NCBI GenBank assembly: GCA_027658995.1
Contig: JAQDQK010000002.1
Location: 267,692 to 331,691 of the forward strand
Direction of reading: 5' to 3'
Length of the DNA: 64,000 bases
DNA from: Propionibacteriaceae bacterium AM104-82
GTDB lineage: Bacteria > Actinomycetota > Actinomycetes > Propionibacteriales > Propionibacteriaceae
The notes beneath the pieces are model-generated. The model searched no databases. It was not told the origin of the DNA and saw only the letters and a list, made by a program, of their open reading frames with translations. This document shows, piece after piece, positions 33,719 through 42,596 of the stretch. The translations under genes and the position numbers were made by a program. Within the stretch, counting starts at the first letter, position 1. Every line of letters starts with the position of its first letter.

Positions 33719-34693
33719 TCAACCCTGGCCGTAGTGCTCGACGGCGCGGGCCGCCGCGAGGGCCACCTCAGCCCGCAGTCGCTCAGGCTCGACCAGCGTC
33801 AGGGCAGGCACCGCCATGACGGCCATCGCGCAGATGACGTCGGGCTGACGGATGGGCAGGCTCCAGCGCAGCCGCCCGTCCGGCTCGACCCGCTCGTCGA
33901 TCACGGCCCCGGAAGCCAGTTGCATCGACAGGAGCCGGCGCATCCGCCCCGCCTCCGCCGGGTCGACGGTGACGACGATCGGCGTCGGGGCGGTGGCGGT
34001 CTCGAGGTTGGTCCTGAGCCGGTCCCACACCTCCTGCACCGGGGCGTCGGTGCGCGGCCGGGAGGGGGCGCGCAACTGTTCGACGGCCGAGACGCGCGAG
34101 ACCCGGTAGGTCCGCGGCCTGCCGCGGTGCTCCGCGACGAGGTACCAGCGGCCCGCGTTGTCGACGAGGCCGATCGGGTCGAGCGTCCGCGCCCGAGCCT
34201 GGGCTGCTTCTGCGGAGCGGTAGCCGATCCTTACCCGCCGCCCATCGGCGAGCGCGCGGCGAAGCGCGGGAAGCGCAGGCACCTCCTCGCGCGCCCCGTA
34301 CCAACTGCGCCGGTCGGCCAGCACCTGGTCGGCCATCGCCTCCGCGCTCGAGACGGCCCGCTCGGGCGCGGTCGCCGCGATCTTCGCGAGCGCCCCCGTC
34401 AGTTCCGCGCCGAGGCCGAGATCGGCCGCCGCCTCGCGGCCCGCCCAGGCGAACAGCGCCTGCGCCTCCCCCGCCGTCAGCCCCGAGGCCTCCGTCGTGA
34501 AGGAGCCGAGCAGCACGCAGCCGCCACCACGGCCCTGCTCGGTGTAGACGGGCACCCCGGCCGACGACAGCGCCTCCATGTCGCGCAGCACGGTCCGCTC
34601 GCTCACGTCGAGCCGCTCGGCGAGCCACGACGCGGTCGCGCGGCGGTGTCGCTGGAGCAGCGTCAGCAGTCTGAGGAGTCGGTCGGCGCGCAT
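33719..34693 (-). CDS. WYL-domain transcriptional regulator (YafY type)
   Basis: The 324-residue regulator has an N-terminal HTH_11 winged helix (RLLRLLTLLQRHRRATASWLAERLDVSERTVLRDMEAL) and a WYL domain (RVRIGYRS, then NAGRWYLVAEHRGRPRTYRVSRV). A WCX-type C-terminus follows (IVVTVDPAEAGRMRRLL). WYL domains sense nucleotides or other small ligands. It is divergent from the DinB-like gene, and the TGACA-N5-TGTCA dyad at 34717-34731 is the probable operator for both. A CACATT box 6 nt before the ATG suggests a leaderless start. Confidence 0.9.
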   Translation of the reverse strand: MRADRLLRLLTLLQRHRRATASWLAERLDVSERTVLRDMEALSSAGVPVYTEQGRGGGCVLLGSFTTEASGLTAGEAQALFAWAGREAAADLGLGAELTGALAKIAATAPERAVSSAEAMADQVLADRRSWYGAREEVPALPALRRALADGRRVRIGYRSAEAAQARARTLDPIGLVDNAGRWYLVAEHRGRPRTYRVSRVSAVEQLRAPSRPRTDAPVQEVWDRLRTNLETATAPTPIVVTVDPAEAGRMRRLLSMQLASGAVIDERVEPDGRLRWSLPIRQPDVICAMAVMAVPALTLVEPERLRAEVALAAARAVEHYGQG

Positions 34694-34716
34694 GAACCAA
34701 ATGTGCCGCAAAAACA

Positions 34717-34731
34717 TGACAGGAGGTGTCA
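34717..34731. promoter_or_regulatory. TGACA-N5-TGTCA dyad, candidate WYL-regulator operator
   Basis: TGACA (34717-34721), GGAGG and TGTCA (34727-34731) form an exact dyad in the divergent intergenic region. It covers about -24 to -38 of the regulator's predicted start, fitting autorepression. Confidence 0.6.
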
Positions 34732-34790
34732 GGTTTGGCGGGTTGACTTGTCCCATGCCGCCAACCGGGCGGCCCGAATGAGGAGAACTG

Positions 34791-35369
34791 ATGACCGGAT
34801 TCGACCCCCGCCCCGCGCTCGCCAAGGCCTTCGATCAGATGGGGGCACTGATCACCACCACCGATCCCGCCGACGCCGATCGCCCGACCCCATGCGACGA
34901 GTACACGGTCGGCCAACTGATCGAGCACGTGCAGGCGGTGGTGCGGCGCATCGGCGCGGTGCTGGCGGGCGAGCCGTTCTGGTCGGTGCCGCAGTCGATC
35001 CCCAGCCCGGACTGGGCGGCCGATTGGGCGGAGGGCCGCCGGGTCACCGACGCCGTGCTGGCCGATGACGCCTTCCTGACCCGCGAGGTGGAGCTGCCGT
35101 GGGGCAGGGCCGACGGGGCCTCTGCGGCCGCGTCCTACATCGGGGAGTTGACGGTGCACGCCTGGGACCTCGCGGTCGCCACCGGGCGCGAAGCGGATCT
35201 CGACCCGGCCCTCGCCGTCGGCGCGCTCGCCCCCTACCAGGCGATGGTCCCCGCGGAGCGGCGCGGCGGGGATATCCCGTTCGGCCCGGTCGTCGAGGTG
35301 GGCGCCGACGCGGGGCCCTACGAGAGGCTGGTCGCCTGGACGGGCCGCGACCCGCGCTTCGTCGCCTGA
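34791..35369 (+). CDS. TIGR03086-like DinB/maleylpyruvate isomerase-fold metal-binding protein
   Basis: The 192-residue protein begins with a four-helix-bundle DinB-like domain: RPTPCDEYTVGQLIEHVQAVVRR with the first metal histidine, and ELTVHAWDLAVATGREADLDPAL with the second. This is the mycothiol-dependent MDMPI-like group of actinobacteria. Members are suspected to act as thiol transferases in detoxification. GAGGAG precedes the ATG. It is probably controlled by the divergent WYL regulator. Confidence 0.85.
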   Translation: MTGFDPRPALAKAFDQMGALITTTDPADADRPTPCDEYTVGQLIEHVQAVVRRIGAVLAGEPFWSVPQSIPSPDWAADWAEGRRVTDAVLADDAFLTREVELPWGRADGASAAASYIGELTVHAWDLAVATGREADLDPALAVGALAPYQAMVPAERRGGDIPFGPVVEVGADAGPYERLVAWTGRDPRFVA

Positions 35370-35434
35370 GCCGGACCATCCCGCTTCGCGAGGGCGGGCA
35401 GCGCGGGGAGCGACGGATGCGGTAGACAAGGACC

Positions 35435-36604
35435 ATGACCATCGATCTCGTCGCCCTCCGCCGTGAACTCCACCAGATCCCCGAGGTGGGGCTGCAACTC
35501 CCGCAGACCCAGGCGCGGGTGCTGCAGGCGCTCGAGGGGCTGCCCCTGGAGATCACGCTCGGCACCAGCGTGACGTCGGTGGTCGGGGTGCTGCGCGGCG
35601 GCCGGCCGACCGAGGGCAAGCGGCCGGTGGTGCTGCTGCGCGAGGACATGGACGCCCTGCCTGTCGAGGAACTCACCGGCCTCGACTACGCGTCCACCAA
35701 CGGCAACATGCACGCGTGCGGCCACGACCTGCACATGTCGATGCTGGTCGGGGCCGCGCACGAACTGTGCGCGCGGCGCGACGACCTGGCGGGCGACGTG
35801 ATCTTCATGTTCCAGCCCGGCGAGGAGGGCGTCGACGGCGCGAGGTACATGCTCGAGGAGGGGCTCCTCGACGTGGCGGGCTCGCGGCCCGACTGGGTCT
35901 ACGCGATCCACGTCTGGTCCGCGCTCGACGCCTGCGGCACCTTCACCACCAAGCCGGGCACCGTGATGGCCAGTTCCGACGTGGCAAGGGTCCGCGTCGT
36001 CGGCCGCGGCGGGCACGGCTCGACGCCCCAGCGCGCGGCCGACCCGGTGCCCGCGCTTGCCGAGATCACCACCGCGCTGCAGACGATGGTGACGCGCCGC
36101 TTCGACGTGCAGGACCCGGTGGTTGTCACCGTCGGGCTGCTCCAGGCGGGCACCATCAACAACGTGATCCCCGAGGAGGGGCGGCTGGAGGCCACCCTGC
36201 GGACGTTCTCGCACGCGGCGCGCAACAAGCTGATCGAGACGATCCCGCAGGTCGTCGAGGGCATCGCGATGGCCCACGGCGTCACCGGCGAGTTCTCGCT
36301 GCTCGAGCAGTACCCGGTCACCATCAACGACGAGGCCGAGGCCGACGTGGTGGCCGACACGGTCGCCGACCTGTTCGGCGCGGAGCGTCACGTGCGCTGG
36401 GAGCACCCGCTCGCGGGAGCCGAGGACTTCTCGCGGCTGCTCGAGGTCGCGCCGGGCTGCTTCATCGGCCTGTCGGCCTGCCCGCCCGATCTGGACCCCG
36501 ACACGGCGCCGTTCAACCACTCCGCGTACGCGCGCTTCGACGACTCGGTCCTCGACGACGGCGCGCGCCTGCTCGCCGAGTTGGCACTGCGCAAGCTGTC
36601 CTGA
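35435..36604 (+). CDS. M20 family amidohydrolase (N-acyl-amino acid/hippurate type)
   Basis: The 389-residue di-metal peptidase-like enzyme shows RRELHQIPEVGL, LREDMDALPVEELTGLDY, MHACGHDLHMSML with the metal-binding CGHD, and FMFQPGEEG with catalytic E. It continues with the dimerisation (lid) domain and ends with HPLAGAEDFSRLLE. It would hydrolyse N-acyl amino acids in the cytoplasm. The last codons, stop and flank (GCGCAAGCTGTCCTGAGCC) are tandemly duplicated (36589-36607 and 36608-36626). Confidence 0.92.
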   Translation: MTIDLVALRRELHQIPEVGLQLPQTQARVLQALEGLPLEITLGTSVTSVVGVLRGGRPTEGKRPVVLLREDMDALPVEELTGLDYASTNGNMHACGHDLHMSMLVGAAHELCARRDDLAGDVIFMFQPGEEGVDGARYMLEEGLLDVAGSRPDWVYAIHVWSALDACGTFTTKPGTVMASSDVARVRVVGRGGHGSTPQRAADPVPALAEITTALQTMVTRRFDVQDPVVVTVGLLQAGTINNVIPEEGRLEATLRTFSHAARNKLIETIPQVVEGIAMAHGVTGEFSLLEQYPVTINDEAEADVVADTVADLFGAERHVRWEHPLAGAEDFSRLLEVAPGCFIGLSACPPDLDPDTAPFNHSAYARFDDSVLDDGARLLAELALRKLS

Positions 36605-36626
36605 GCCGCGCAAGCTGTCCTGAGCC
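36589..36626 (+). repeat. 19-bp tandem duplication across the stop codon of the M20 gene
   Basis: GCGCAAGCTGTCCTGAGCC occurs twice in immediate succession, and the TGA stop lies in the first copy. A similar 12-bp duplication spans a stop codon at 3726-3749. Confidence 0.85.
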
Positions 36627-36645
36627 GGCTCAGCCGGCGGCGACC

Positions 36646-37086
36646 TCAGCCGACGTCGGGCTCCCAGTCCCGCGGCGTGATGTCTGGCCGGTTTGCCCAC
36701 TCCTTGCCGAGCAGCGGCGAGGAGATCAGCAGGTCTGCCGTCGCCGTGTTGCACGCCATCGGGACGTTCCAGACCGCTCCGATCCGCAGCAGCGCCTTCA
36801 CGTCGGGGTCGTGGGGCTGCGGCTCGAGCGGGTCCCAGAAGAAGATCAGGGTGTCGATCCGGCCCTCGGCGATCATGGCGCCGATCTGCTGGTCGCCGCC
36901 GACCGGACCCGAGAGCAGCCGGGTGACGGGCAGCCCGAGTTCGTACTCGAGCATGGTTCCCGTCGTCCCGGTCGCGAAGAGCCGGTGGGCGCTGAGGGTG
37001 CCGCGGTTGAAGGCCGCCCAGCTCAGCAGCTCGGCCTTCTTGTTGTCGTGGGCCACGAGGGCGATGTTGTGCGCGATGGACGCCAT
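36646..37086 (-). CDS. mgsA: Methylglyoxal synthase
   Basis: The 146-residue enzyme converts dihydroxyacetone phosphate to methylglyoxal, a bypass of lower glycolysis used under phosphate limitation or sugar overload. It shows [16 protein letters not shown], the phosphate-binding [24 protein letters not shown] and the catalytic [21 protein letters not shown], all expected for MgsA, and has the normal length. It is convergent with the M20 gene and stands alone. Confidence 0.95.
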   Translation of the reverse strand: MASIAHNIALVAHDNKKAELLSWAAFNRGTLSAHRLFATGTTGTMLEYELGLPVTRLLSGPVGGDQQIGAMIAEGRIDTLIFFWDPLEPQPHDPDVKALLRIGAVWNVPMACNTATADLLISSPLLGKEWANRPDITPRDWEPDVG

Positions 37087-37176
37087 GAGGTGCCTCCCGT
37101 CGGGAATGAGGCAATCGTAAGCCGACGCCTCCCCTGGCCCGCGCCGGCCTGACCATCGGCGGTCGACCAGACGCGA

Positions 37177-37206
37177 CGAGCCCGGCCCCCGAAGGGACCG
37201 GGCTCG
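37177..37206 (-). terminator. Hairpin after the second sugar ABC operon
   Basis: CGAGCCCGGCCCC (37177-37189) pairs with 37194-37206 with one mismatch across CGAA. It lies 14 nt beyond the last permease stop on the minus strand, without a T-run. Confidence 0.6.
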
Positions 37207-37219
37207 ATAAGCGAGGGCG

Positions 37220-38065
37220 TCAGCCCTTGAGGCCGGAGCTGGCCAGACCCTCGATGACGCGCTTCTGCATCGAGAAGAACAGCACGAAGATCGGGGCCAT
37301 CGCCATCACCGAGGCAGCCATCATGACGGCGTAGTCGCTGGAGTACTGGCCAGCGAGGGTCGCGATGCCGACGCTGATCGGCATGTTCTCCTCGCGCGTG
37401 GTCACGATCAGCGGCCACAGCAGGTCGTTCCAACTCCACAGCACCGTGACGATCGCCACCGCGAACAGGCTGGGCTTTGCCAACGGCAGCATCACCTTCC
37501 AGAAGGTCTGCCACGGGTTGCAGCCGTCGAGGCGGGCGGCCTCCTCCAGTTCCTTCGGCATCGACATGAACGCCTGACGCATCAGGAACGTGCCGAAGGC
37601 CGAGAACAGGCCGGGCAGGACGACGCCCGCGGCGGTCTCGAGCAGCCCGAAGGACTTGATGATCTGGTACTGCGGGATCAGGTAGGCCTGACCGGGGATC
37701 ATCAGGATCGCCAGCAGCATGCCGAACAGCAGGTTGCGGCCACGGAACTGCATCCGGGCGAAGGCGTAGCCCGCCAGGGCGCAGAAGATCAGTTGGCCGA
37801 GCGTCCGGGCGACCGTGATCAGCAGCGAGGTCCCGAACTGCTGCAGGAACGGCAGCTTCTGGAACACCTCGACGTAGTTCTCCCAGCGGAACGTCTCGGG
37901 GATGAACTGCGGGGGCACCGACTGGATCTCCGCGTTCGTCGACAGTGACATCAGCACCTGCCAGACGAACGGGAACAGCATCACCATGCCGCCGAGGATC
38001 AGCAGGATGTGCACCGGGAGGTAGCGCATCTGGCCCCGCATCGCGGACTTCCTACGCTCACTCAT
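37220..38065 (-). CDS. Sugar ABC transporter permease (MalG type)
   Basis: The 281-residue protein has six membrane segments, the EAA motif [23 protein letters not shown] (about 190-210) and the MalG-like C-terminus [12 protein letters not shown]. The ATG lies 8 bp inside the preceding permease gene. It is the last gene of the operon headed by the ROK-dehydrogenase fusion. The operon lacks an ATPase, so a shared ATPase is likely. Confidence 0.93.
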   Translation of the reverse strand: MSERRKSAMRGQMRYLPVHILLILGGMVMLFPFVWQVLMSLSTNAEIQSVPPQFIPETFRWENYVEVFQKLPFLQQFGTSLLITVARTLGQLIFCALAGYAFARMQFRGRNLLFGMLLAILMIPGQAYLIPQYQIIKSFGLLETAAGVVLPGLFSAFGTFLMRQAFMSMPKELEEAARLDGCNPWQTFWKVMLPLAKPSLFAVAIVTVLWSWNDLLWPLIVTTREENMPISVGIATLAGQYSSDYAVMMAASVMAMAPIFVLFFSMQKRVIEGLASSGLKG

Positions 38066-38990
38066 AGTGCACCCACTTCTTCTGCCCCCAGAACTGGATG
38101 GCCGTCGCGATGCCGACAAGCAGCACGATGAACATCGCGATGGCCGCGCCGCCACCCTTGTTCTGCTGCACGAAGGCCTCGTTGTAGAACAGGTACACCA
38201 GCGAGCGCGACTGGTTGATCGCCGGGTTGCCTGGCCCGAGCATCGCGTACAGGCCGTCGAACAACTGGAAGCCGCCGATGGCCGTCATGATGGTCAGGAA
38301 GAAGATCGACGGCGTCAGCAGCGGGACGGTGACGGTGCGGAACTGCCGCCAGGCGCTCGCGCCGTCGAGGGAGGCCGCCTCGTATAACTCCGGCGAGATG
38401 CCCTTCAGGCCTGCCGACAGGATGATGACGTTGAAGCCGATCGACGACCAGATGCCGAAGAAGGCCACCGCGAGCATCGCGAACCCCGGCGTCGAGAGCC
38501 AGTAGGGCGGCTCTGCGATCCCGATCGCCTTCAACCCCTGGTTCAGGATGCCGAAGTTGCCGTTGAAGAAGATCCGCCACACCTGCGCGATCGCGACGGG
38601 CATCGCGAGGTAGGGCATGAAGAACAGCACGCGGTAGAGCGTGCGGCCCTTGAGGCCGGGTAGCTCGATCATCGAGGCGATCACCACCGACAACGGGACG
38701 CCCAGCAGCACCACCGCCGTGTAGAACAGCGTGTTGACGAGCGCAGACGGCAGGTCGGGCCGGTTCAGGAGGTCGACGTAGTTGTCGACACCCACGAACT
38801 TGGGATCGCCACCGAACGCGTTGGTCGCCGTGAACGACGTCCACAGGTTGCTGATGATCGGGTAGTAGTAGAAGACCAGGACGCCGAGCAGCAGCGGGCC
38901 GATGAACAGCAGGGGCCACGCCCCCACCGACATCGGGCTACGCCTGCGTTTCCCGGTGGGCGCAGCGCGCCCCGTTGTGGTGGTGGTCAT
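38058..38990 (-). CDS. Sugar ABC transporter permease (MalF type)
   Basis: The 310-residue protein has a basic N-terminus and six membrane segments, beginning with WPLLFIGPLLLGVLVFYYYP. The EAA loop is ELYEAASLDGASAWRQFRTVTVPLL (about 205-230). It lies 6 bp after the binding-protein stop and overlaps the next permease gene. Confidence 0.93.
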   Translation of the reverse strand: MTTTTTGRAAPTGKRRRSPMSVGAWPLLFIGPLLLGVLVFYYYPIISNLWTSFTATNAFGGDPKFVGVDNYVDLLNRPDLPSALVNTLFYTAVVLLGVPLSVVIASMIELPGLKGRTLYRVLFFMPYLAMPVAIAQVWRIFFNGNFGILNQGLKAIGIAEPPYWLSTPGFAMLAVAFFGIWSSIGFNVIILSAGLKGISPELYEAASLDGASAWRQFRTVTVPLLTPSIFFLTIMTAIGGFQLFDGLYAMLGPGNPAINQSRSLVYLFYNEAFVQQNKGGGAAIAMFIVLLVGIATAIQFWGQKKWVHYE

Positions 38991-38996
38991 GTGGGC

Positions 38997-40268
38997 TCAC
39001 TCCTTGGCGAGGAGGGCGTCCATCTGCTCGGCGAGCTTCTTGGCCGCCTCGTCCATCGCGACCTTGCCCGCGAAGGCATCGGGCAGGATCTGGAGCTGCA
39101 GATCCTCCCAGGCGGCCGTGTTCTTCGAGACCGGGTAGGGGACGGAGTAGTCGGCCGCGCCGGTGGTGAACACGTCGAGCTGCCACTCGGGAACCGACTC
39201 GATCCAGGCCTGCTGGGTGCCGTTGAATGCGGGGATCGCGGTGCCGTTCTTGGCCTCGGTCTCCGCGGCCTCCTTGGTGGTCATGGCCTTGACGAGCGCC
39301 TTGGCCGCGGCGAGGTTCTTCGACTTGGCGGAGGCGACGTAGGAGAGGCCGTGGATGACGGTGGCCTGCTTCTCGTCCTTCGGCAGCGGAACGACGGTGT
39401 ACTGCGAGGGGTCGGCGAGGTCTTCCATGAGGGACTGCACCATCCAGGAGCCCGCCCAGTAGATGCCTGCCTTGCCAGCGGCGAAGAGCTTCGGCGGGGT
39501 GGTGTCGGTCATCACCTGCAGCGAGGGCATCGAGCCGTCGGCGATCAGGTCGGCCCAGATCTTGAGGCCCTTGATCGACTTGGGGTCGGCGAAGCCGGAC
39601 TTGTTGTCCTTGATGACGTAGCCGCCTGCCTGGAACATGGTGTTGTAGTAGCTGCCCTGGCCGTCGGCGGCGCCGACGGTCGTGACGACGCCGTACGCAC
39701 CGGTCGCGGCGATCTTCTTGGCCGCGTCGTTGTGCTCATCCCACGTCCAGCCGTCGGTCGGCAGCGGGACGCCCGCCTGCTCGAACAGCGTCTTGTTCAC
39801 GAAACACGCGATGGTGTCGTAGTCCTTGGGGATGCCGTAGTGCTTGCCGTCGACGGTGTACAGGTCGACCAGCGCCTTCGGGTACGAGTCCCATGGCACG
39901 TCCTTGATGTCGTCGATGGGGGCGAGCATGTCGTTGGAGGCGTAGAGCTGGATGTTGGGGCCGTTCATCCAGAACACGTCGGGCAACTGGTCGCCCTCCG
40001 CCTGGGTGCGCAGCTTGGACCAGTAGTCCTTGTACGCGGCGATCGAGGTGGAGACCTTGATGTTGGGGTACTCCTTGTTGAAGGCCGCGATGTTGGCCTC
40101 CACCGTCGGGGTCTGGACCTTGTCCCAGTAGAAGAAGGTCAGCTCGGCGGTGGTGTCCTTGCTGATCTCCTCCTGGGAGCCGCCGTTGGCGGTGTTTCCG
40201 GAGCAGGCGCTCAGGCTGACGGCGGCACCGGCGAGGCCGGTGATCGCGAGGAAGCTTCGTCGCTTCAT
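38997..40268 (-). CDS. Sugar ABC transporter substrate-binding lipoprotein
   Basis: The 423-residue protein has a signal peptide MKRRSFLAITGLAGAAVS with a twin-arginine-like RRSFL and lipobox LSAC (C22). A family 1 solute-binding fold follows (LTFFYWDKVQTPTVEANIAAFNKEYPNIKV). It may be exported folded by the Tat route, which some actinobacterial sugar-binding proteins use. AAGGAG precedes the ATG. Only 30 bp separate it from the stop of the regulator-dehydrogenase fusion, so one transcript is expected. Confidence 0.93.
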   Translation of the reverse strand: MKRRSFLAITGLAGAAVSLSACSGNTANGGSQEEISKDTTAELTFFYWDKVQTPTVEANIAAFNKEYPNIKVSTSIAAYKDYWSKLRTQAEGDQLPDVFWMNGPNIQLYASNDMLAPIDDIKDVPWDSYPKALVDLYTVDGKHYGIPKDYDTIACFVNKTLFEQAGVPLPTDGWTWDEHNDAAKKIAATGAYGVVTTVGAADGQGSYYNTMFQAGGYVIKDNKSGFADPKSIKGLKIWADLIADGSMPSLQVMTDTTPPKLFAAGKAGIYWAGSWMVQSLMEDLADPSQYTVVPLPKDEKQATVIHGLSYVASAKSKNLAAAKALVKAMTTKEAAETEAKNGTAIPAFNGTQQAWIESVPEWQLDVFTTGAADYSVPYPVSKNTAAWEDLQLQILPDAFAGKVAMDEAAKKLAEQMDALLAKE

Positions 40269-40298
40269 GGTGAGGGACTCCTTAATTGAGGTTGGTGT

Positions 40299-42578
40299 TC
40301 ACTGCTTGGTCTGGTTGTTGGTGTAGTACTCGACGAGATCGGCGGGCAGGCCCGGGATGTCGCGGGGGGCCGAGTCGGCGCGCAGCGACTCGGTTGCCTG
40401 GATGGCGGCCGCGACGGAGTACCAGGCGCCGAGCGGGGACGTGTCGGTGGGGGCGTCGTCGCGCACGAACCGGACGAACTCGCTGATGGTCAGCACGTCG
40501 GCGTCGTCGTGGCCCGCGCCGTCGCCGACGATCGGGAACTGCGCGTCGCCCTGCGGGTCGTAGTTGCCGCGCTTGTTCCACAGCTTGATGACGCCGCCGT
40601 CACCGTCACCGAAGTTCTCGATCCGGCCTGCCGTGCCGATCACGGTGTAGTTGCGCCAGTAGTCGGGGGTGTAGTGGCACTGCTCGTAGGAGGCGTAGAC
40701 GCCCGACTCCATCCGCATCAGCATCATCGAGAGGTCCTCGACGTCGATGACGGGGTTCAGCCCGGTCTGGGCGAGCGGGGGCCAGTTGGCGCCCGGGTTG
40801 AACCAGTCGCCCATCAGCTCGTTGCTGCGGTCGCGGCGGTCCTCGACGTCGCCGTAGACGGTGAGCCCGCCCATCGCGGTGACGCGGACGGTGTGGGAGT
40901 CGGCGAGCCAGTGCATCACGTCGAGGTCGTGGGCGGCCTTCTGCAGCAGCAGGCCGTTGCCGTGCTCCTGCGTGGCGTGCCAGTCCTTGAAGTAGAAGTC
41001 GCCGCCGTGGCCGACGAAGTGGCGGCACCAGATGGCCTTGACCTGGCCGATCAGGCCGTCGCGGATGATGCGGCGCATGCCGCGCACGACGTCCATGTGG
41101 CGCATGTTGTGCCCGACGTACAGCTTGGTTCCCGTGCGGAACCCTGCCTCGAGGATCCGGGTGGCATCGTCGAGGTGGATCGCGAGCGGCTTCTCGAGGT
41201 AGACGGGGATGCCCGCCTCGAGCAGTTCGCACGCCACGTCGGCGTGCGTGTCGTCCGGGGAGGTGACAAGGACGGCGTCGACGCCGGTGGCGACGAGGTC
41301 GGCGACGCTGGTGGTCAGCGTGATGTCGTCGCGGCCGAGGCGGCTGAGCACCCGCTTGGCGGCGTCGGGGTGGGGCTCGCATGCGGCGGTGATGACGCCG
41401 CCGAGTTCGGGGCGCTCGAAGTGCTTGGCGAGGCTCGAACGGGCCCCGACGCCGACGACGCCGATGCGCAGGGTGGGTGCCGAGATGGTGGTCTGGGTCA
41501 CTGGGAGGTGCTTGCCTTTCGTGATTGCCTCCTGCACCAGGTTCAGTGCGGTGGGGGCGATGGTGGTCTTGGTTGAACGGTCGAGGAGTCGCTCCTGCGC
41601 GTCCTTCAGCGCGAGCGAGACGCTGCCGACGACGGCGCCGCCCTGTCGCAGCCGGGCCCCCTCGAAGGTCAGCGGGGTGGAGCTCGCGGCGCGGGACTGC
41701 CGCAGGTGCGCGTTGATCTCGCCGATGGCGTCGGGGAGTTGGGTCATCGGCACCGAGATGACGATGACGCTCGGGTCGAGCACTGCTGCGGCGGAGCCGA
41801 TGATGTCGGCGGCGCGGGACAGGTGGCCCTCCTCGGGGCCCCGCTCCTCCGCGACGATGACGCCGATCTCGCCCGCGTTGAAGCCGCGACCGCGGTGGAT
41901 CTGGCCGCCCATCACGAGCCCGGTCAGGACGCTGCGGGACAGCGCGACCAACAGCAGGTCGTCGTTGTCCTCGAGTTGTCCCTCGGAGCAGCGCAGCACG
42001 AATTCGCCGTAGGCGGCGGCGTTGATGTCGTTCTCGACGCGGACGGGCAGCCCGAAATGGTCGCCCAGCTTGCCCCCGAGCGGGAAGCCCGTCCAGGACG
42101 GGATCGAGGTGGAGTCCATCACGGTCCCCTCGGCGTCGACTGTGCCGGTCGTGGAGATGCTGAGGGCACGCAGCGGGCCGAGCGTCGCGCTGTTGGCCGC
42201 GAGGTTGCGTTCGATGATCGCGGAGAGGGCCGCGAGGCGGTCGCCGGACTCCAGCGGGATGTCCCCGACGAGTTCGGTCGCCACGATGGTGCCGTCGACG
42301 CGTGCCACGGCGACAAGCGCGGTCTCGACGAGCAGGTCGATGCCGATCACGAAGCCTGCGTCGGTGGCGATGGACCAGGTGCTGGCGGGGCGCCCGGGTG
42401 CGTTGGACTCCTGGTCCTGGGAGCGGATCAGGCCGTCCTCCTCGAGGGCCGCGAGCAGCGCCATGACGGTGGGACGCGACAGGCCGGTCTCGGCCACGAG
42501 TTCACGTGCCGTCGCAGCCCCTGAACGGAGCTGTTCGAAGACCCTTGCGAGGTGGGCCGGTCGCGTCGCTGCTGACAT
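40299..42578 (-). CDS. Fusion of ROK-type repressor and Gfo/Idh/MocA oxidoreductase
   Basis: A single uninterrupted frame of 759 residues joins two proteins. Residues 1-359 are a ROK-type regulator: winged helix TARELVAETGLSRPTVMALLAALEEDGLI (about 24-52), then FVIGIDLLVETALVAVARVDG and VENDINAAAYGEF. The segment that carries the C-x-C-G-x2-G-C zinc motif in other ROK proteins is missing after FNAGEIGVIVAEERG. Residues from about 360 are a dehydrogenase: Rossmann IGVVGVGARSSLAKHF, SPDDTHADVACELLEAGIPVYLEKPLA, and substrate-domain KAAHDLDVMHWL. An internal GTG at 41501 with a weak AAAGG upstream could still start the dehydrogenase alone. ATG 42578 has GGAG 5 nt upstream. It heads the second sugar importer operon. 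Confidence 0.9.
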   Translation of the reverse strand: MSAATRPAHLARVFEQLRSGAATARELVAETGLSRPTVMALLAALEEDGLIRSQDQESNAPGRPASTWSIATDAGFVIGIDLLVETALVAVARVDGTIVATELVGDIPLESGDRLAALSAIIERNLAANSATLGPLRALSISTTGTVDAEGTVMDSTSIPSWTGFPLGGKLGDHFGLPVRVENDINAAAYGEFVLRCSEGQLEDNDDLLLVALSRSVLTGLVMGGQIHRGRGFNAGEIGVIVAEERGPEEGHLSRAADIIGSAAAVLDPSVIVISVPMTQLPDAIGEINAHLRQSRAASSTPLTFEGARLRQGGAVVGSVSLALKDAQERLLDRSTKTTIAPTALNLVQEAITKGKHLPVTQTTISAPTLRIGVVGVGARSSLAKHFERPELGGVITAACEPHPDAAKRVLSRLGRDDITLTTSVADLVATGVDAVLVTSPDDTHADVACELLEAGIPVYLEKPLAIHLDDATRILEAGFRTGTKLYVGHNMRHMDVVRGMRRIIRDGLIGQVKAIWCRHFVGHGGDFYFKDWHATQEHGNGLLLQKAAHDLDVMHWLADSHTVRVTAMGGLTVYGDVEDRRDRSNELMGDWFNPGANWPPLAQTGLNPVIDVEDLSMMLMRMESGVYASYEQCHYTPDYWRNYTVIGTAGRIENFGDGDGGVIKLWNKRGNYDPQGDAQFPIVGDGAGHDDADVLTISEFVRFVRDDAPTDTSPLGAWYSVAAAIQATESLRADSAPRDIPGLPADLVEYYTNNQTKQ

Positions 42579-42596
42579 CTGCACTCCAATTGGTAA

